The notes below the pieces were generated by a model. That model was not told the DNA's origin and made no database searches. It saw only the letters and a program-made list of their open reading frames with translations. Below are positions 11,797 to 24,303 of a stretch of 64,000 bases of DNA, piece by piece. How positions within the stretch are numbered: position 1 is the first letter of the stretch; every line of letters starts with the position of its first letter. The stretch covers positions 7,626,001 through 7,690,000 of the forward strand of contig CM034130.1 in NCBI GenBank assembly GCA_019914995.1. The letters are read 5' to 3'. The position numbers and the translations under genes were made by a program. The stretch is from Acanthochlamys bracteata. Lineage: Eukaryota > Streptophyta > Magnoliopsida > Pandanales > Velloziaceae.

Positions 11797-12456
11797 CTCT
11801 ATCATTCGATCGATCGATTGATCGAAATATATCAGTATTGAATTTGTTCAGTTGATCTTAAAGCTTTCCTGTGTTCTAATAAACCACCCAACTGAAACCG
11901 TAGAAGTACAGAAGCAGTAGACGAAATATTTGAGAGTTGCTTATTAAAAAAAAATTTTTGAAAAAATTTTTAGTTATATTATTTTATAAATATTTTAAAA
12001 ATCAAAATTATATATATAATTAGTTTATAATTTGTATTTTAATAAAAAATTTTAAAAATTATTTGTTATGCATAATATTTTTAGAATTAAAAAACTTATT
12101 GAGAATGATAAGCTATTTCAAACATGTTAGATAGGTTTGCACAATAGACCCAGTTGTTTATTTTTACCAATATAACCACTGTTTAAAATTACAGTAGCAA
12201 TTTCATTACAAGGGCTATACTTGCTAAGGAAAATTATAATAGTCCTATTTAAGACTTCATAACTCATAAGCATTATTTCCTGCTACAACTAATGTTACTG
12301 GTTCTTTTTAGCTAATAGTTTTGGCTCGGTCACGGAAATTAGGCTTGACAGATTCAACGCGGACTATATATCGTAGTAAAAACAAACACTCTCCTATAAA
12401 ATCCCCAAATCGATTCGAGCATTCTGGACGAGAGATTTCAATTCCAGTCGATATCA
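11797..12456. other. Intergenic; promoter and leader of the inhibitor-3 gene
   Basis: About 11945-12090 is nearly pure A/T. The last 100-150 bases are the probable promoter and short 5' leader of the gene starting at 12457. A GACTATATATC motif at 12362-12372 could be a TATA box, about 90 bases before the ATG. Confidence 0.4.
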
Positions 12457-12810
12457 ATGGCAGCAATCGATCGATCGACAACGGCGAGAGCAATGGCGAG
12501 GCCGGCGACCGGAACCCTAACACTAACAATTGAAGAACCATCCCCTTCTTCGAGCAACAATAACAATTTAGGTAACAGCAACGAGACCCTTGTTCTTCGT
12601 CTCCGGCCGCCGAAGAAGAAGGTGTCGTGGAAAGAAGGAACGGTAGATAACGAGTTTCTGAATAGGAAGAGTTCGAAGAAGTGTTGCATATTTCATAAGC
12701 AGAAGCCCTTCGATGAAGATAATTCAAGCGATGAAGATGAGTGCGACGGAGAGCATGGTGGGAAAAAGCAGGGTGGGGAGAAGCAGGATGAATCCAGCGG
12801 GTGCTGCTAG
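12457..12810 (+). CDS. INH3: Type-1 protein phosphatase inhibitor 3
   Basis: This single exon encodes 117 residues. The core [20 protein letters not shown] (about residues 43-62), followed by [19 protein letters not shown], is the signature of the Inhibitor-3/YPI1/PPP1R11 family. K55-V56-S57-W58 fits the RVxF-type motif that docks on the PP1 catalytic subunit, and the Cys-Cys-Ile-Phe-His box (76-80) is typical of the family. The tail is acidic ([10 protein letters not shown]), then rich in Gly and Lys, and ends in CC. By family, the protein binds and regulates PP1, mostly in the nucleus. The ATG gives the expected short variable N terminus. An open frame on the other strand across this gene is a shadow. 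Confidence 0.93.
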   Translation: MAAIDRSTTARAMARPATGTLTLTIEEPSPSSSNNNNLGNSNETLVLRLRPPKKKVSWKEGTVDNEFLNRKSSKKCCIFHKQKPFDEDNSSDEDECDGEHGGKKQGGEKQDESSGCC

Positions 12811-15244
12811 CATCAACACGAGAATCACCAGCATTGATGTAGGTAATCGATTTCTGTTTCAACTACGGGTACCTATGCCACAGTTAATGTATGATGATTG
12901 AGATTAGAATCTATGGTTCATAGTCAGCAACAAATTGCATCAGCTGATGATTTTGATAGAAGACACTTGTTGTTGCGGCACTTTTGTATAATATAGAATA
13001 ATTTGTTATGGGTATATTTTACTTGTGAAATTTTTATTAGAAGAAAGCGGAAGGTGAGGCATATGAGTTTTGAATGACTAGTTAGATTAGGAGTAATCTT
13101 TGGCTTTTCTTCTCAGTATGAATTGCTCGTTTTTAGCAAGTCTGCAAGTCTGCATAATCTTTGCCTCGTGGTTCAACGTTATAATGCCTGCCTACACAAT
13201 TTTCGTTTGTTGGTGATTCGCACTAGATTTGAGTCATAACTGGTTCTTAATTAAGACTAGAAGTGGAGTTTTTAGTTGGGAATGAGATTTGTTATGTTAT
13301 GTGTGAATGTGCTTGTCATCTTATGTTTGTTGATCTGGGTCTGATATTGAGCTTGCTGCTACTTTGACTATAATGCTGTCTATTTGCCAGTCATAGAACC
13401 ATGCTTGGTATGGTACTGTGCAATTATATAACAGTACTGAATGCATTCGTTTGTATCTTTCTCTTGTAGAAATATTTGTTTTTATTTGTGAATAAGTTTC
13501 ACCATAAAACACCTGAATTTGGTTCATGACTGCAAAATAAGATATTATTGAAGGTGAAGTTCAATCTTCGACATTGGCTCACTTTATGATTTGCTAGAAT
13601 GAAAAGAAGGATAGTTTGAAAGGTGGTATGATTCAATAAGAGATTTTATAGCTCGTGAACATTCTGTTACGGCAATCGTGAGCCACCAATCTGATATTAA
13701 TATTAGGAAGTTTGTGCAGTTTAGTAGGAAAGTGGATGGGACTTTTGGCCAATTAATAATGTCTTAGCATGACCATTAAGAACTCCCGTTGTGGTTGATG
13801 TTTGATTCTCTAATATTATGGCTCAGTTGAGGGTACAAGCACCATGTCATGGTCGTCTCTTGATGGCCAATGCTAAATTTGTGTAAGGGACTTTGTTGTA
13901 GTTGATTTAAATTCTTCATTTTTTTCAACCCATCAACTGCAATTCAATTCTACATTCTCTTAACTCATATCAGTGAAGTTGCTCTCAAATAATTTTTTAA
14001 TGTAAGGCTATTGACATAGCAATGTGATAAAGATAAAAGAACTTGAGAGGACATATGTCTGTGAGTGTGGGGTAAAGTGAATGTTGTCTTGGATTATTGT
14101 AAGGCTATTGACTTAGCAATGTGATAAAGATAAAAGAACTTGAGAGGCTTATGTCTGATGAGAGTGGGGTCAAGTGAATGTTGTCTTGGGATTTTGCTGG
14201 TGATAGCCACCATACATCACAATAGATGTTAAGGCTCAAGGCTTAGATATTTAAAAATGATAAATGATATTCAACTCTTCTATACTTAAATTTGTTATCA
14301 CAGTGAGAATGTATGTGGCTTTTGTTACATTGTTCAGCAAACTTCGTCTTTCTTGTGAACAATTGAATGACCATAAGTTTTATATTCGTTTTCAGCATAT
14401 TATCATCAAACTTTTCTGAGTTATATAGCTGCATTACAACATGTTTATTACCTGATGAAACATTGAGGTGACTGATAGCTTACAATCAGTTTTTCTTTGG
14501 AAAATGCAGATTAAGTTCGATAGTGCACCGTTTAGATGTCTTGCTTATATGGAGCTAAATGTGTGGATTGTGGAGGCTGCTTGTAGATCAAAGTATTTTT
14601 TGGAAGATGTAAAAAGACTAGTCATTGACAGCTTTGTCTTCGTCACTGATACGTGATTGTAATATTAAACTGCTTTTTACCAACTTACGGTAACTGAAGT
14701 GAATGAACATTGTGTTGTTAAAATGATGACCTATTCAGGTCTCTCTTCTACATCAACCGTTAAATCTCGGACGCTTGTGCTATGCTCAATTAGTTGTCTC
14801 TTCTGCTTGCCATCGTATGTATGTTTATTATTTGGTCTCTGTAACATGAGTTTAAGATCCTGTGAAAACTTTTGTTGGAATGCCTCGTCAGCATTTCAGC
14901 CTGGAGTTTATTAACTTAAACATTGGGCTAACCTAGGTGGGACCCGCAGTTAAGCGGTCGTTAATTGCTATTCAACTCGATGATTATTAAAAACAAAAGA
15001 ATAGCTCCTCTATGTTCGGAGTCGTTGGCTCCAGAGTGCTCGCAAGCGCTCTCCGTCGTTCAGCTTGCCAGCGCCATCAGTGTTTCAGTCCATTTTTTCG
15101 GTAATCTATCCGTCCACCTATACTAATTAAGACCAGATTTCTTTCTTTCCGGTTGTTCTTTTGAAACCGTGGTATTATCAACTCTGGATGGTTTGTTCTA
15201 TATTGCTGGCTTCTGATTCTTATTAATGTAAGTGTGATTGAAGA
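12811..15244. other. Intergenic region
   Basis: No gene is recognised. It starts with the probable 3'UTR of inhibitor-3, contains a 97-bp tandem duplication near 14.1 kb, and ends with the leader of the dehydrogenase gene. Short open frames near 14.5 and 14.7 kb show no known motif. Confidence 0.45.
14001..14190. repeat. Tandem duplication, period 97 bp
   Basis: Two copies stand head to tail, starting at 14001 and 14098. Both begin TGTAAGGCTATTGAC and both contain AGCAATGTGATAAAGATAAA, AGAACTTGAGAGG and GTGAATGTTGTCTTGG. They differ at only a few positions and one or two short indels, so the duplication is fairly recent. It lies in non-coding DNA. Confidence 0.92.
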
Positions 15245-18200
15245 ATGGCCGACGGCGTAGTTGGTGAAGAGGAGAGGATTACGCGTGTGCTCTTCTGCGG
15301 GCCTCACTTTCCTTGCTCACACAATTACACACGCGAGTACCTCCAGAGCTATCCGTTCATCCAGGTTTCATTAATATCTTCCTTTCTTGGTTTTGTTTAT
15401 TCAAGAACGCATGTTATGCTTTTTTTGGTATGTGGTTTCCTTTCTTTCTTCTGTTTAGTGTTGTCATCTCCGTTTATGGTTGTAGTAATGGCTCAAGGAT
15501 TTTGCTTTTGTGTGTCTAACACAAAATCTTGTAGTCGAGAAGATTCAGAATTGGAAATCTCCTACTGAAGCAATCGGAAATCTGAATCTTGATTTTTGAT
15601 GATGTTTGTTTGTTTTTTATGAAAAATCCTTATCTTGATTGATACCACTTGCTTCTTAATAAAGAGGAAATAGTGTATTGTGCAGTTTGCAAGTTTTTTT
15701 ATGACTTTCAGTTCATGTGAGGTTTAAAATTAGTAATTTTATTGCTTCGTGTCGGGGTAAATAATTTTTTTATGCTTTCTTTTCTATAAAGAATTTGAGA
15801 AAGGGCAACGCTCTTATAGTTCGCATTTTTGATATTTGGTGCTTCAGCCGTCTTCTTTCCTGGCAAACATGTTTCTTTATGCATGTTCTTGTGGTTGTTG
15901 ATAATGCTTTTGTGGAATGTTGAACAGGTTGATGTTGTTGAATTGGATGAGGTGCCCAATGCCATCGGAGACTACCATCTTTGTGTGGTTAAAAACCGAA
16001 AATTCGATGCAGAAGTTATCTCTAAGGCTGTAAAAATGAAGCTTATTATGCAGTTTGGTGTTGGACTAGAAGGTTGGCATTTCATTATCACTATTTTGTG
16101 GATGTGATTATGCAAGTAGTTCTGCCTCGAATTTTGTTGTAATGGGCTTCCTTACTGCTGTCTGTCTCAAATTGCATTTGAAGTGCTTATCTTATATTTC
16201 TCATTGTTCCAGGTGTGGATGTAGATGCCGCCACACACCATAACATTAAAGTGGCAAGAATTCCTGGAAGTACATGCGGAAATGCTGTGTCCTGTGCAGA
16301 AATGGCTATATACTTGATGTTAGGTCTTCTTAAGAAGCAAGTAGGTCAAACTGGCCTCATTATTTGCTTTTGTAGCTTCTTTGATCCTTGTTCTTGTTAG
16401 AATACTGAATTACATGTTCTAGACTTCTAGTGTGTATTTTGATATGGCTTACTGGCAGCGTTCACCAATCCTATGGGACTTACTCTCGCACTTGACTCTC
16501 AGATAAAGTATGGTAGTAGAGTCAATGCAGCTTTTGGTATCATGATCAATGATCCACTCTTGTAAATGTCTGTATCACTTCATAAACATGCAACCTGTTT
16601 CATTTGAGGACTTACTATAGCTGGACATAATGGAATGCTGAACTGACAAATCAACAAAATTTGACCATTTTGGTTTAAAGCTAGTGGGTTATTTTTATTG
16701 CTTGCGAGTTGTGGTTCTGCATTTCTTTGTTGATTTTAACTTTTGTAACAATGTTAAATTTCTTCTTTTGCAGAAGGACATGGAGAATTCTGTTAAGAAT
16801 AAATTACTAGGAGAACCAGCGGGAGATACATTATTTGGTAAAACTGTATGTCTATTTTACCATACTTTGCTCCTAAAATTGTTTCCTTAATGCTGAACTA
16901 GAGCTTCTTAGGTCAATACTTATTAAAGTATGACATTATGATAAACACAAGATTTATGTTTCTTAGAGGATTTCTTACCAATATGCTATATACCTTACAA
17001 TGAATAAAACAAAAAAGACTTTGCAAGCAGATCTTCATTCTGGGTTTAGGGGCCATTGGAGCTCACCTAGCAAGGAGGTTGAGGCCATTTGGTGTAAGAA
17101 TTCTTGCAACTAAAAGAAAATGGAATACTGGCTCTTCAAAACTAAATGGTATGATAAAACTATTGAGATTGTTGATTTCTAAAAGCTATGCTATTTGTGA
17201 TCTCTCATATATTCCACTGCCTTTTAGATCTTAGTCAAATCTTAATTTTTTCAGGTTCTTACACTGATGAGGAAAATATTGTTGACAAGAAAGGAGGGCC
17301 TGACAATATGTATGAATTTGCTGCGGAAGCAGATATTGTCGTAACATGCTTGCTTCTGAACTCAGAAACAGTAACTCTTTTCAGCCTGTCTTCTTCTTCC
17401 CCACCATTATGATCATGTCGCACTACAAATCTTGTTAACTTTCTGGTTTTTTGTTTTTTGTTTTTTGAATTTTTTTTAAGGCTGGGATTATTGAGGGAAA
17501 GTTTCTTTCTTCCATGAAGAAGGTAAGCACATATAGCAATTAAATGTGCACTTTATGCATGGTATTTGTAACTTGTAGCCTCTCCTGATTTCCTATGTTT
17601 TTGTAGTAAAAGTTCATCTAATTCAAGCGCATCTAAGCTACCAATAATATCATGCTCATCAGAGAAATTCTTACTAGTAAAAAAAAGAGTAAGTACCTAT
17701 ATTTGCCTGCGCTGAATTATCAAGCAAAGCACTAAAGGTATAACTGCTTGGTGACTCTTTCATTTTAAAACACAAGATAGCAGGACTCCAATAAAATCTA
17801 TTTGAGCTAGTATTTATTAGACAAATTCTTCCTGTTTGTCAATTGCTCTAATTGATGAGATTTCTGAATATAAAATTTTAGATGTTTCATCATTTATATA
17901 TTATGCATCTGAATGGTATATGGAAATAACCTCAGAATTTGTGCTTCTTGTAATTGCTCATTGCTTCAAGTTATTTGCGATAGTTTTATCCTGATGCTGA
18001 TTGATCAAAACGCTATCTTATCTAGTTTCGTTTTTTAAAGTAGTACATGTATAATTTGTATAAGCCAATTCTTGTTCTTCTGCCATATGCCCTTCGCATA
18101 TCTTAGACCATGTTTTAGCAATTTTTGGAATATCCATTCACAGGGTTCACTTCTGGTGAATGTTGCTCGAGGAGCTCTCCTTGATTACAAATCTGTCTAT

Positions 18201-18844
18201 GATCACCTTCAATCAGGCCATTTGGGTGGCTTAGGCATTGATGTAGCTTGGACAGAGCCATTTGATCCAGAAGATCCGATTCTTAAAAGTCAGAATGTTC
18301 TCATCACTCCTCATGTCGCAGGGGTTACTGAACATTCTTACAGAAAAATGGCAAAGGTATATATAAACCACTTTTCTCTTGTAAACTTTTGTCATTAAAG
18401 TTCTTATGGTTAATTTGTGGAGGCATGCATAAAACTTCAGCAAGGAGAAAAATTTGGCGATGAAAGTGATTAGATGATGAGCATTGTACACTTCCAGTAG
18501 ATGGACAAGTCTTGATTGTCATTGCATAAGCATTGCCCTTTTTCATTAATGAATGGCAGTTATGCTTAAAATCAGTGAATTTGCTAGGTCATGCATTTTG
18601 TAAAGAAAAACACCGACTATAGCTTATTGGTTGGTTATTGTTAAAGGAAAAGCATTATAATGAAGGGAAAATGGTGTTCCTTCCAGGTTCTACTACATAA
18701 TAATTTTCTTCAGTAAATCTGTTATCTTTCTTCTTTTAGCATTTCTTAATTATTATGCACTTTACTCCTTTGCAGATTGTTGGAGATTGTGCTCTTCAAC
18801 TTCATGCTGGGAAACCATTGACAGAAATTGAGTTTGTCAACTAG
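15245..18844 (+). CDS. D-isomer-specific 2-hydroxyacid dehydrogenase
   Basis: Nine exons join in phase to 340 residues: 15245-15364, 15928-16072, 16213-16340, 16774-16845, 17031-17148, 17255-17370, 17481-17522, 18144-18356 and 18776-18844. The protein has the two-part fold of NAD(P)-dependent 2-hydroxyacid dehydrogenases. The nucleotide-binding motif is GLGAIG (160-165). The catalytic set is Arg256 (in NVARGALLD), Glu285 (in DVAWTEPF) and His304 (in TPHVAG), with the spacing usual in the family. It would reduce a 2-oxo acid or oxidise a D-2-hydroxy acid; the substrate cannot be read from the sequence. No transit peptide is obvious. From memory it is closest to the plant type of Arabidopsis At1g72190 and not to the photorespiratory hydroxypyruvate reductases or to plastid phosphoglycerate dehydrogenase. 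All catalytic residues are present. Confidence 0.93.
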
Positions 18845-19772
18845 TTTATTACCAAGGTTAGATGCAGAAAGATTCGATTGTCTTCAATGTGTTGCAGAAG
18901 TAGGCAGTTTTTTTGGAAGATGGGGATATCTATGTTCGCACATTGTCGGTGTTTCAAACTCAACCCAGGTTTCAGTCTCATTGTTGCAAACGATCTAAGT
19001 AATTGATCACTGTTTTCAGTGTAGAGCCTGAAACGGCCCTATGATTACTGACTGGAGTTGTTGATAATCTTTCCATGTTAACCTAATGAGATTCTATCCA
19101 GTCAATGATCACATGTAATGTGACAGTCAATAGCTGTCTGTTCTCTTCTGAAGGTTCTCTGGATACCGATCATATAATATATACAATTCATAATAAAAAG
19201 GAAAAAGATTTGGTTGTTCAGTTTATTTCTTCATAGGAAGATGTGTTCTAGAAATTTAGCAATGCTGTATGAAACATTAACAGGGGAATCAAACTGATCC
19301 ATGTTGTTTTTTCAACCTATTGTCTTTTTTAAACTTAATTGTAGATTGACTGAATCTGTTCTGGATTCAGATTTCCTTTTATCTTTTGTTTCCAGGAAAC
19401 CCATGAGAGTCACATGAGAAAGACAGAAATGAAATGCTTTGAGACCTGGTTTCATTGATTTGGTCGTAGTCAAAAGAAACAATCTAATGAAAGAAGATTG
19501 CAGCAAATGCAGCACAAGAATAATATAATAAAGAACTATCTCCATACAATACTGTTGTGTTCAATCATTATTAGCATTTTGTTTACTTAAATAGGTTTCC
19601 CAAACACATGGTCAACTGGCAACACCCACAACCACTTGTCTGCCTTCCCTCCCCGTCTTCCAATACGTTTGTTTAGTCTTTGTCTCAATTCGCAGTACAT
19701 ATTTTAACACAAAATAAGCAACAAACCAATAGAAAGCATTACAGTAACTGAGTTTTACAATAAGAATAAAAT

Positions 19773-19788
19773 TATATATATATATATA
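19773..19788. repeat. (TA)8 microsatellite
   Basis: A perfect run of eight TA units in intergenic DNA. Confidence 0.9.
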
Positions 19789-19990
19789 AAACTGGTCGAA
19801 ATTTTAATTTTGTGGAAAAAAAAAACTAAAACTTTGAGTATTTAAAATACGGCTTAAAGACCGGGTGAAATGGATGTCTTGTATCTGTTCAGAACTTGTT
19901 CTCTGTTTCACATGATTGATGACAATGGGGCAGGTGGTAGTTTAGGGAAAAAAACAATGAGCTTTTGGTAAGCACGCCTTACTTTTGCCA

Positions 19991-20000
19991 TTCTATAAGT
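19991..20000 (+). promoter_or_regulatory. Possible TATA box
   Basis: TTCTATAAGT, followed by a CT-rich stretch, lies about 160 bases before the ATG at 20156. That fits a TATA box with a short leader. A second TATAAAAC at about 20133 is too close to the ATG to serve the same start. Confidence 0.4.
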
Positions 20001-20155
20001 ACCTCCTCTCATCTTTTACCCGTTCCCACCATCTCTACTCCACTTCAGTCTACTCCACCGCCCACCTCTTTTGACAATCTCTTATTACTTCAAATTTTCT
20101 CTCCATTCAGTTCCAGCATTGCTTGTATAAGCTATAAAACATTCACCTAAAAAAA

Positions 20156-20641
20156 ATGAGTGAACAATCCAAGAACAACACCAAGTCGAGATCTATGAAG
20201 TTCTCAGACATCGGCTTCTCAAATGAAGAAACTTACGCAGCAAAAGATCCAAAGCTTTACAAATTCAACACTGAAAACCAGATGAAACCTGAAACAGATA
20301 ATGACGAACAAGCCGGGGAGTTTAAAGCTGTGGCTCCGAAGCTAAGCAGAAACTTTTCAACTGCATCACACAGGTTCAGGTCTATTGATCACCAGAGAAG
20401 TCTTGACAATGGTAGTAATGGTGGTGGAGCTTTGCAGGCAATGGTGAGGAGGGCGTTCTCCATGAGAAGACCTTCGTCGCTGGCTGATGGATATTGGAGA
20501 ATTCATGATACAGGTGATGAAGACAACGGTGGCGGTGTTAGCGAAATGGTTACTGATGAAGAGCGAGCAAACGGGTCATCGGGGAAGAAGCGAAAGGGCA
20601 CCAAGTTCCTAAGGGCTTGCAAGCGCTTCTTTGGATTGTAG
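20156..20641 (+). CDS. Uncharacterised basic plant protein
   Basis: This single exon encodes 161 residues. No enzyme domain, signal peptide or membrane segment is seen. The protein is mostly polar and probably disordered. Two blocks look conserved. One is a central basic run ALQAMVRRAFSMRRPSSLAD followed by GYWRIHD, which contains likely phosphorylation sites of the RRxS type. The other is a C-terminal amphipathic tail, KGTKFLRACKRFFGL, that ends the protein. I recall small Arabidopsis proteins with an RAFSMRR...YCRIHD block (for example At1g72240) but no function for them. The basic C-terminal helix could bind membrane or calmodulin; this is inference only. The ATG follows AAAAAA, a good plant start context. 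Confidence 0.85.
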   Translation: MSEQSKNNTKSRSMKFSDIGFSNEETYAAKDPKLYKFNTENQMKPETDNDEQAGEFKAVAPKLSRNFSTASHRFRSIDHQRSLDNGSNGGGALQAMVRRAFSMRRPSSLADGYWRIHDTGDEDNGGGVSEMVTDEERANGSSGKKRKGTKFLRACKRFFGL

Positions 20642-20980
20642 AATCAGCTTTTCCATTGCAGCAAACAATTACTAATCTGTTTTCTTTCTTCCACTTCTCT
20701 ACTATTCACCTTATTAGGATCCAGATGTATTTCGGAAGAACCACTTCATTATATAACTAGGAATTTCCTTGTCATGGTATCACTTTAAAGTACAGAACTG
20801 CGAAACAAACTAATGATCAGAAAGCTTGAGTTGAGAGCATTTACAAGACAAGATTCTACAGTTTGGAGCATGCATGGCTTCTGTCAAAAAAAAGTGAAAA
20901 CATTATACAACAACCTCTGAGATGTTCACAGTGTCAAAGGTCAAGACTACTGAAATTAGAAAATAACATCAAAATTGAAA
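20642..20980. other. Convergent 3' ends
   Basis: These 339 bases between two stop codons on opposite strands must hold both 3'UTRs. I see nothing else. Confidence 0.5.
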
Positions 20981-22343
20981 TCACATAGAGAGTTCTTTGT
21001 GTCGAAGAGCTCTCCAACCAATATCTTGTCGGAAGAAACCCTGAGGCCAATCAATCAGACCGACTGCCTCGTAGGCTTTATCTCTTGCTTCTTCTAGATC
21101 TTTTCCCTTTGCCGTAATCCCGAGAACACGACCACCAGAAGCAACAAAGTTACCTTCATGGTCTAACGCAGTTCCTGCATGAAAAATCTTAACAGCAGGT
21201 GAAACCAGCTCTGCTTCTTCAAGGTTTTTTATGACAGTGCCCTTCTTATAAGCTCCTGGATAGCCTTCACTAGCCATAACAACCACCATTGCGGATCCTG
21301 TTGACCAGTCTAGTGATACATTTTGCAACTGTCCTCTACAAGCTGCAAGGAGAACTTGTGCTAAATCTGATTCCAGCCGCATCATGAGAACCTGCATATG
21401 GAATTTTACTTAGCATACTGCAATAAAACGAGGGATTGCCAGAAATGTCACGACAAAAGTATCAGAAGAACAGAATCAACTGCATGAACAACAAGGCGAG
21501 CAACAAAGACAAATAACTATGACAATGTGAACTTATCCAATAGAACGAGAAACTGCTCCCTCAACAGACGGTTATTCAAAGAAGGGGAATGTTGTGCAAT
21601 ACGAAAGGGAAGAAACGCAATTATCGTGTAGCATTCAATCATGCTTATACCGTACTATGAGGTCTGATATAACATAGAAGACATCACAGCTTCTAGGCAT
21701 ATGCTCAAAAACCATGGCAAATATAACAATGACTAACCTGGCATTCTGGATCTCCAAAGCGCACATTATATTCGATGAGCTTAGGCAAACCAGACTTCTT
21801 CTCTATCATGAGCCCTGCATAAAGCACACCAACAAACTTGCAGCCTTCCACAGACATTCCCCTCACTGTAGGCTTTATTATTGTTTCCATAACGGCATGC
21901 TGCAACTCTTTCGTTAGAACAGGTGCTGGAGAATATGCTCCCATACCACCTGTATTAGGACCAGTATCACCGCCACCTACTCTTTTATGGTCCTGAGCAG
22001 ATTCAAGAGGCAATGTGTTTTCACCATCTACAATGGCAAAGAATGAAGCCTCTTCTCCCTCTAGGAACTCCTCGATAATAACCCGTGAACCAGCAGATCC
22101 AAATGCCCCATTCACCAGCATAGAATCAATTGCCTCATATGCTTCCTCTGTAGTCATGGCAACAATAACTCCTTTTCCAGCAGCCAGTCCGTCAGCTTTG
22201 ACGACAATGGGCGCTCCTTGCTCCTTTACAAATTGTTTGGCTTCAGAAGGACTTGTAAAAGTTTGATACTGCAAGAATGTCAAGTAGCACAGATAAGAGA
22301 CTAGAAATGCTGTTGCCATGATTCTTAAATTCTAGCTTTAGTA

Positions 22344-22384
<41 letters not shown>

Positions 22385-24303
22385 TGATTCTTAAATTCTA
22401 GCTTTAGTATTAAAAGGGAGAGAGAGAGATTGTACAACGGTATCAGGAAGGGGGGAAAAAAAAGAAAACTGGATTAGACAATCCACAATAAAAGTGTACC
22501 TATTACAAGAAAAAAAAATGCAAATAAATACAAGAAATACCAGCAAGGCAAGTGACCCCCATAAGTTCATAACCACTAGAAAATGTGTAATTCCTGTTCA
22601 ATCTGAACTACATATGAAAGCCTTGTACTTATAGCATTTTCGTCCCAGCTAAGTTTCACATTGTAGAGCAGTTAGTACTTACAATGTTGCAAGCATACTA
22701 CAAGGATAATGCTTTATAAAACAAACTTGGGTTAGCTTATGAAGATGATGCAATACTACAAATGCATGTCATGGCGCACCAGTTCAAAAGGATATAAAAT
22801 GTTGAAATATCAAGGCAAACCCCCTCAGTATCTGATAAAACAAAGGATGGAAAACATGTTTGAAATGCTGACGCAAAAAGAAAAATGTTCAAAACATCTC
22901 ACAGTTAGGTACTTAGAACAGGTTCATGACAGAATAGGAGACTGCAAAGGCAAACAACAAATTATAACAACGGTCAGAACCAGTAAAAGAAGGATGGAAG
23001 ATTAGCATATAATAGAGATATGTGAAGGCACAGCTAATATATGACTGTAACAACATTTTACTCTTCATGAAAAATGCATAATTCATAATCTGCTATGTCC
23101 AATTTCCCCAGTAGGACATATTGAGATGGGGACAAGTTATAATTCGTGACAGTAAAAAGCCAATGCAAACCTTTGCTGTAGGTATTCCATATTTGTCACA
23201 CAATTTCTTCATGAAATCCTTGGATCCCTCAAGTGCTGCAGCCTCAGAAGTAGGACCAAAAGCAGGTATACCAGCCTTGGAGAGGTCATTGACAAGGCCA
23301 GCAACTAAGGGAGCTTCTGGACCCACTACCACCAACCCGACATCCCATGTCCGGCAAAAAGATATCACTGCTGAGCTATCAGAGATATTTAGCTCTGATA
23401 TACATGTCGCATCTCCCGAATGAGCAATGCCTGCATTTCCAGGAGCACAAAAGACTGCATCACAAGATGGAGACCGCTTTAAAGCATAGCAAAGGGCATG
23501 CTCCCTTCCACCACCACCAATGACCAGGACCACCAACCTCTCCTCTGCAAAGCATACCAACAGTGAGATTCATCAGAAGCAAGCCAATAATCTTGTATAG
23601 CCAACTAGTCAGAGATCTAAACTACACTGACAAGAAAATTTCTCAACATACTCCCATGGTCGTGTGTAAATGCTATAGAAGCTTCAAGCTCTGTAAAAAT
23701 GTTAATGTAGGAGTACACTTCGCTGCTCTAAATTTTAGAGCTTCACATAAATTACCATGAACTCAGACTACTCAATTTCCATCACTAAATTAGACAGGTC
23801 ATTGTATTACTCATTAGCCAGAACCAACTTGAGCACAGTGCTTATACCAAACTTGAAACTGAAACCAGAAAGAGCGCATACAACTTATACGGCCTGCATG
23901 TGTTTCTCAAATGATAAACCATACGTATTTTCAATTCAAGCGCATATAATGTCGTCCATCTTATAGTGGAGTCTACTAAGCTATCTATTACAAGCTAGAA
24001 ACAAAGAGGTAGAATTAGATAGTTTAATCACTAACCTGCATTGTTTTGGTTCCTATATCCATTGACAGGAAAAGCACACTCCTTGATTCCATCAGAGCCT
24101 TTTGAAGCTCCCACAACAGGCTTAATGCTCCATGATAGATAAGATTGCCTACTATTGAGTGATGAATAGCTAGTCCAAGTACAATAGCCAACAGAAGTGA
24201 CTGTAGACATTCCAGAAATTAGCTCATTCTTTGAGAAGAACTTTTTTGATTGGTATCCTGTGAAGCTTGTGGATCCCGAAATATTACATGTGGCACAAGC
24301 CAT
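20981..24303 (-). CDS. PUR2: Phosphoribosylamine-glycine ligase (GAR synthetase)
   Basis: Four exons on the minus strand, 24303-24036, 23544-23171, 22268-21738 and 21391-20981, join in phase to 527 residues, close to the usual plant length. The first 85-90 residues are a Ser- and Thr-rich presequence, as expected for a plastid (possibly also mitochondrial) transit peptide. The mature enzyme starts with the N domain motif [12 protein letters not shown] (about 95-106), then the ATP-grasp domain ([63 protein letters not shown]) and the C domain. It joins glycine to 5-phosphoribosylamine using ATP, the second step of purine synthesis. In plants GARS is monofunctional, unlike the fused animal enzyme, and this copy fits that. 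No defects are seen. Confidence 0.96.
22315..22430. repeat. Intronic tandem duplication with (AG)16
   Basis: A 66-bp unit starting GCCATGATTCTTAAATTC and ending in (AG)16AT (the AG run is 22347-22378) is followed at once by a second copy, 22381-22430, with a shorter AG run. It lies in the second intron of the GARS gene. The copies are nearly identical before the AG tract. Confidence 0.9.

Larger units (their letters stand above)
18845..20155. other. 3'UTR and intergenic region
   Basis: The first few hundred bases are probably the 3'UTR of the dehydrogenase. The rest is non-coding with a TA microsatellite; the promoter of the next gene lies in the last 200 bases. Confidence 0.45.

Noticed and set aside
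12308-12862. 184-residue open frame on the minus strand over the inhibitor-3 gene
   Set aside because: It is antisense to a gene with a clear family signature, has no recognisable motif and its content follows from the GC-rich coding strand.
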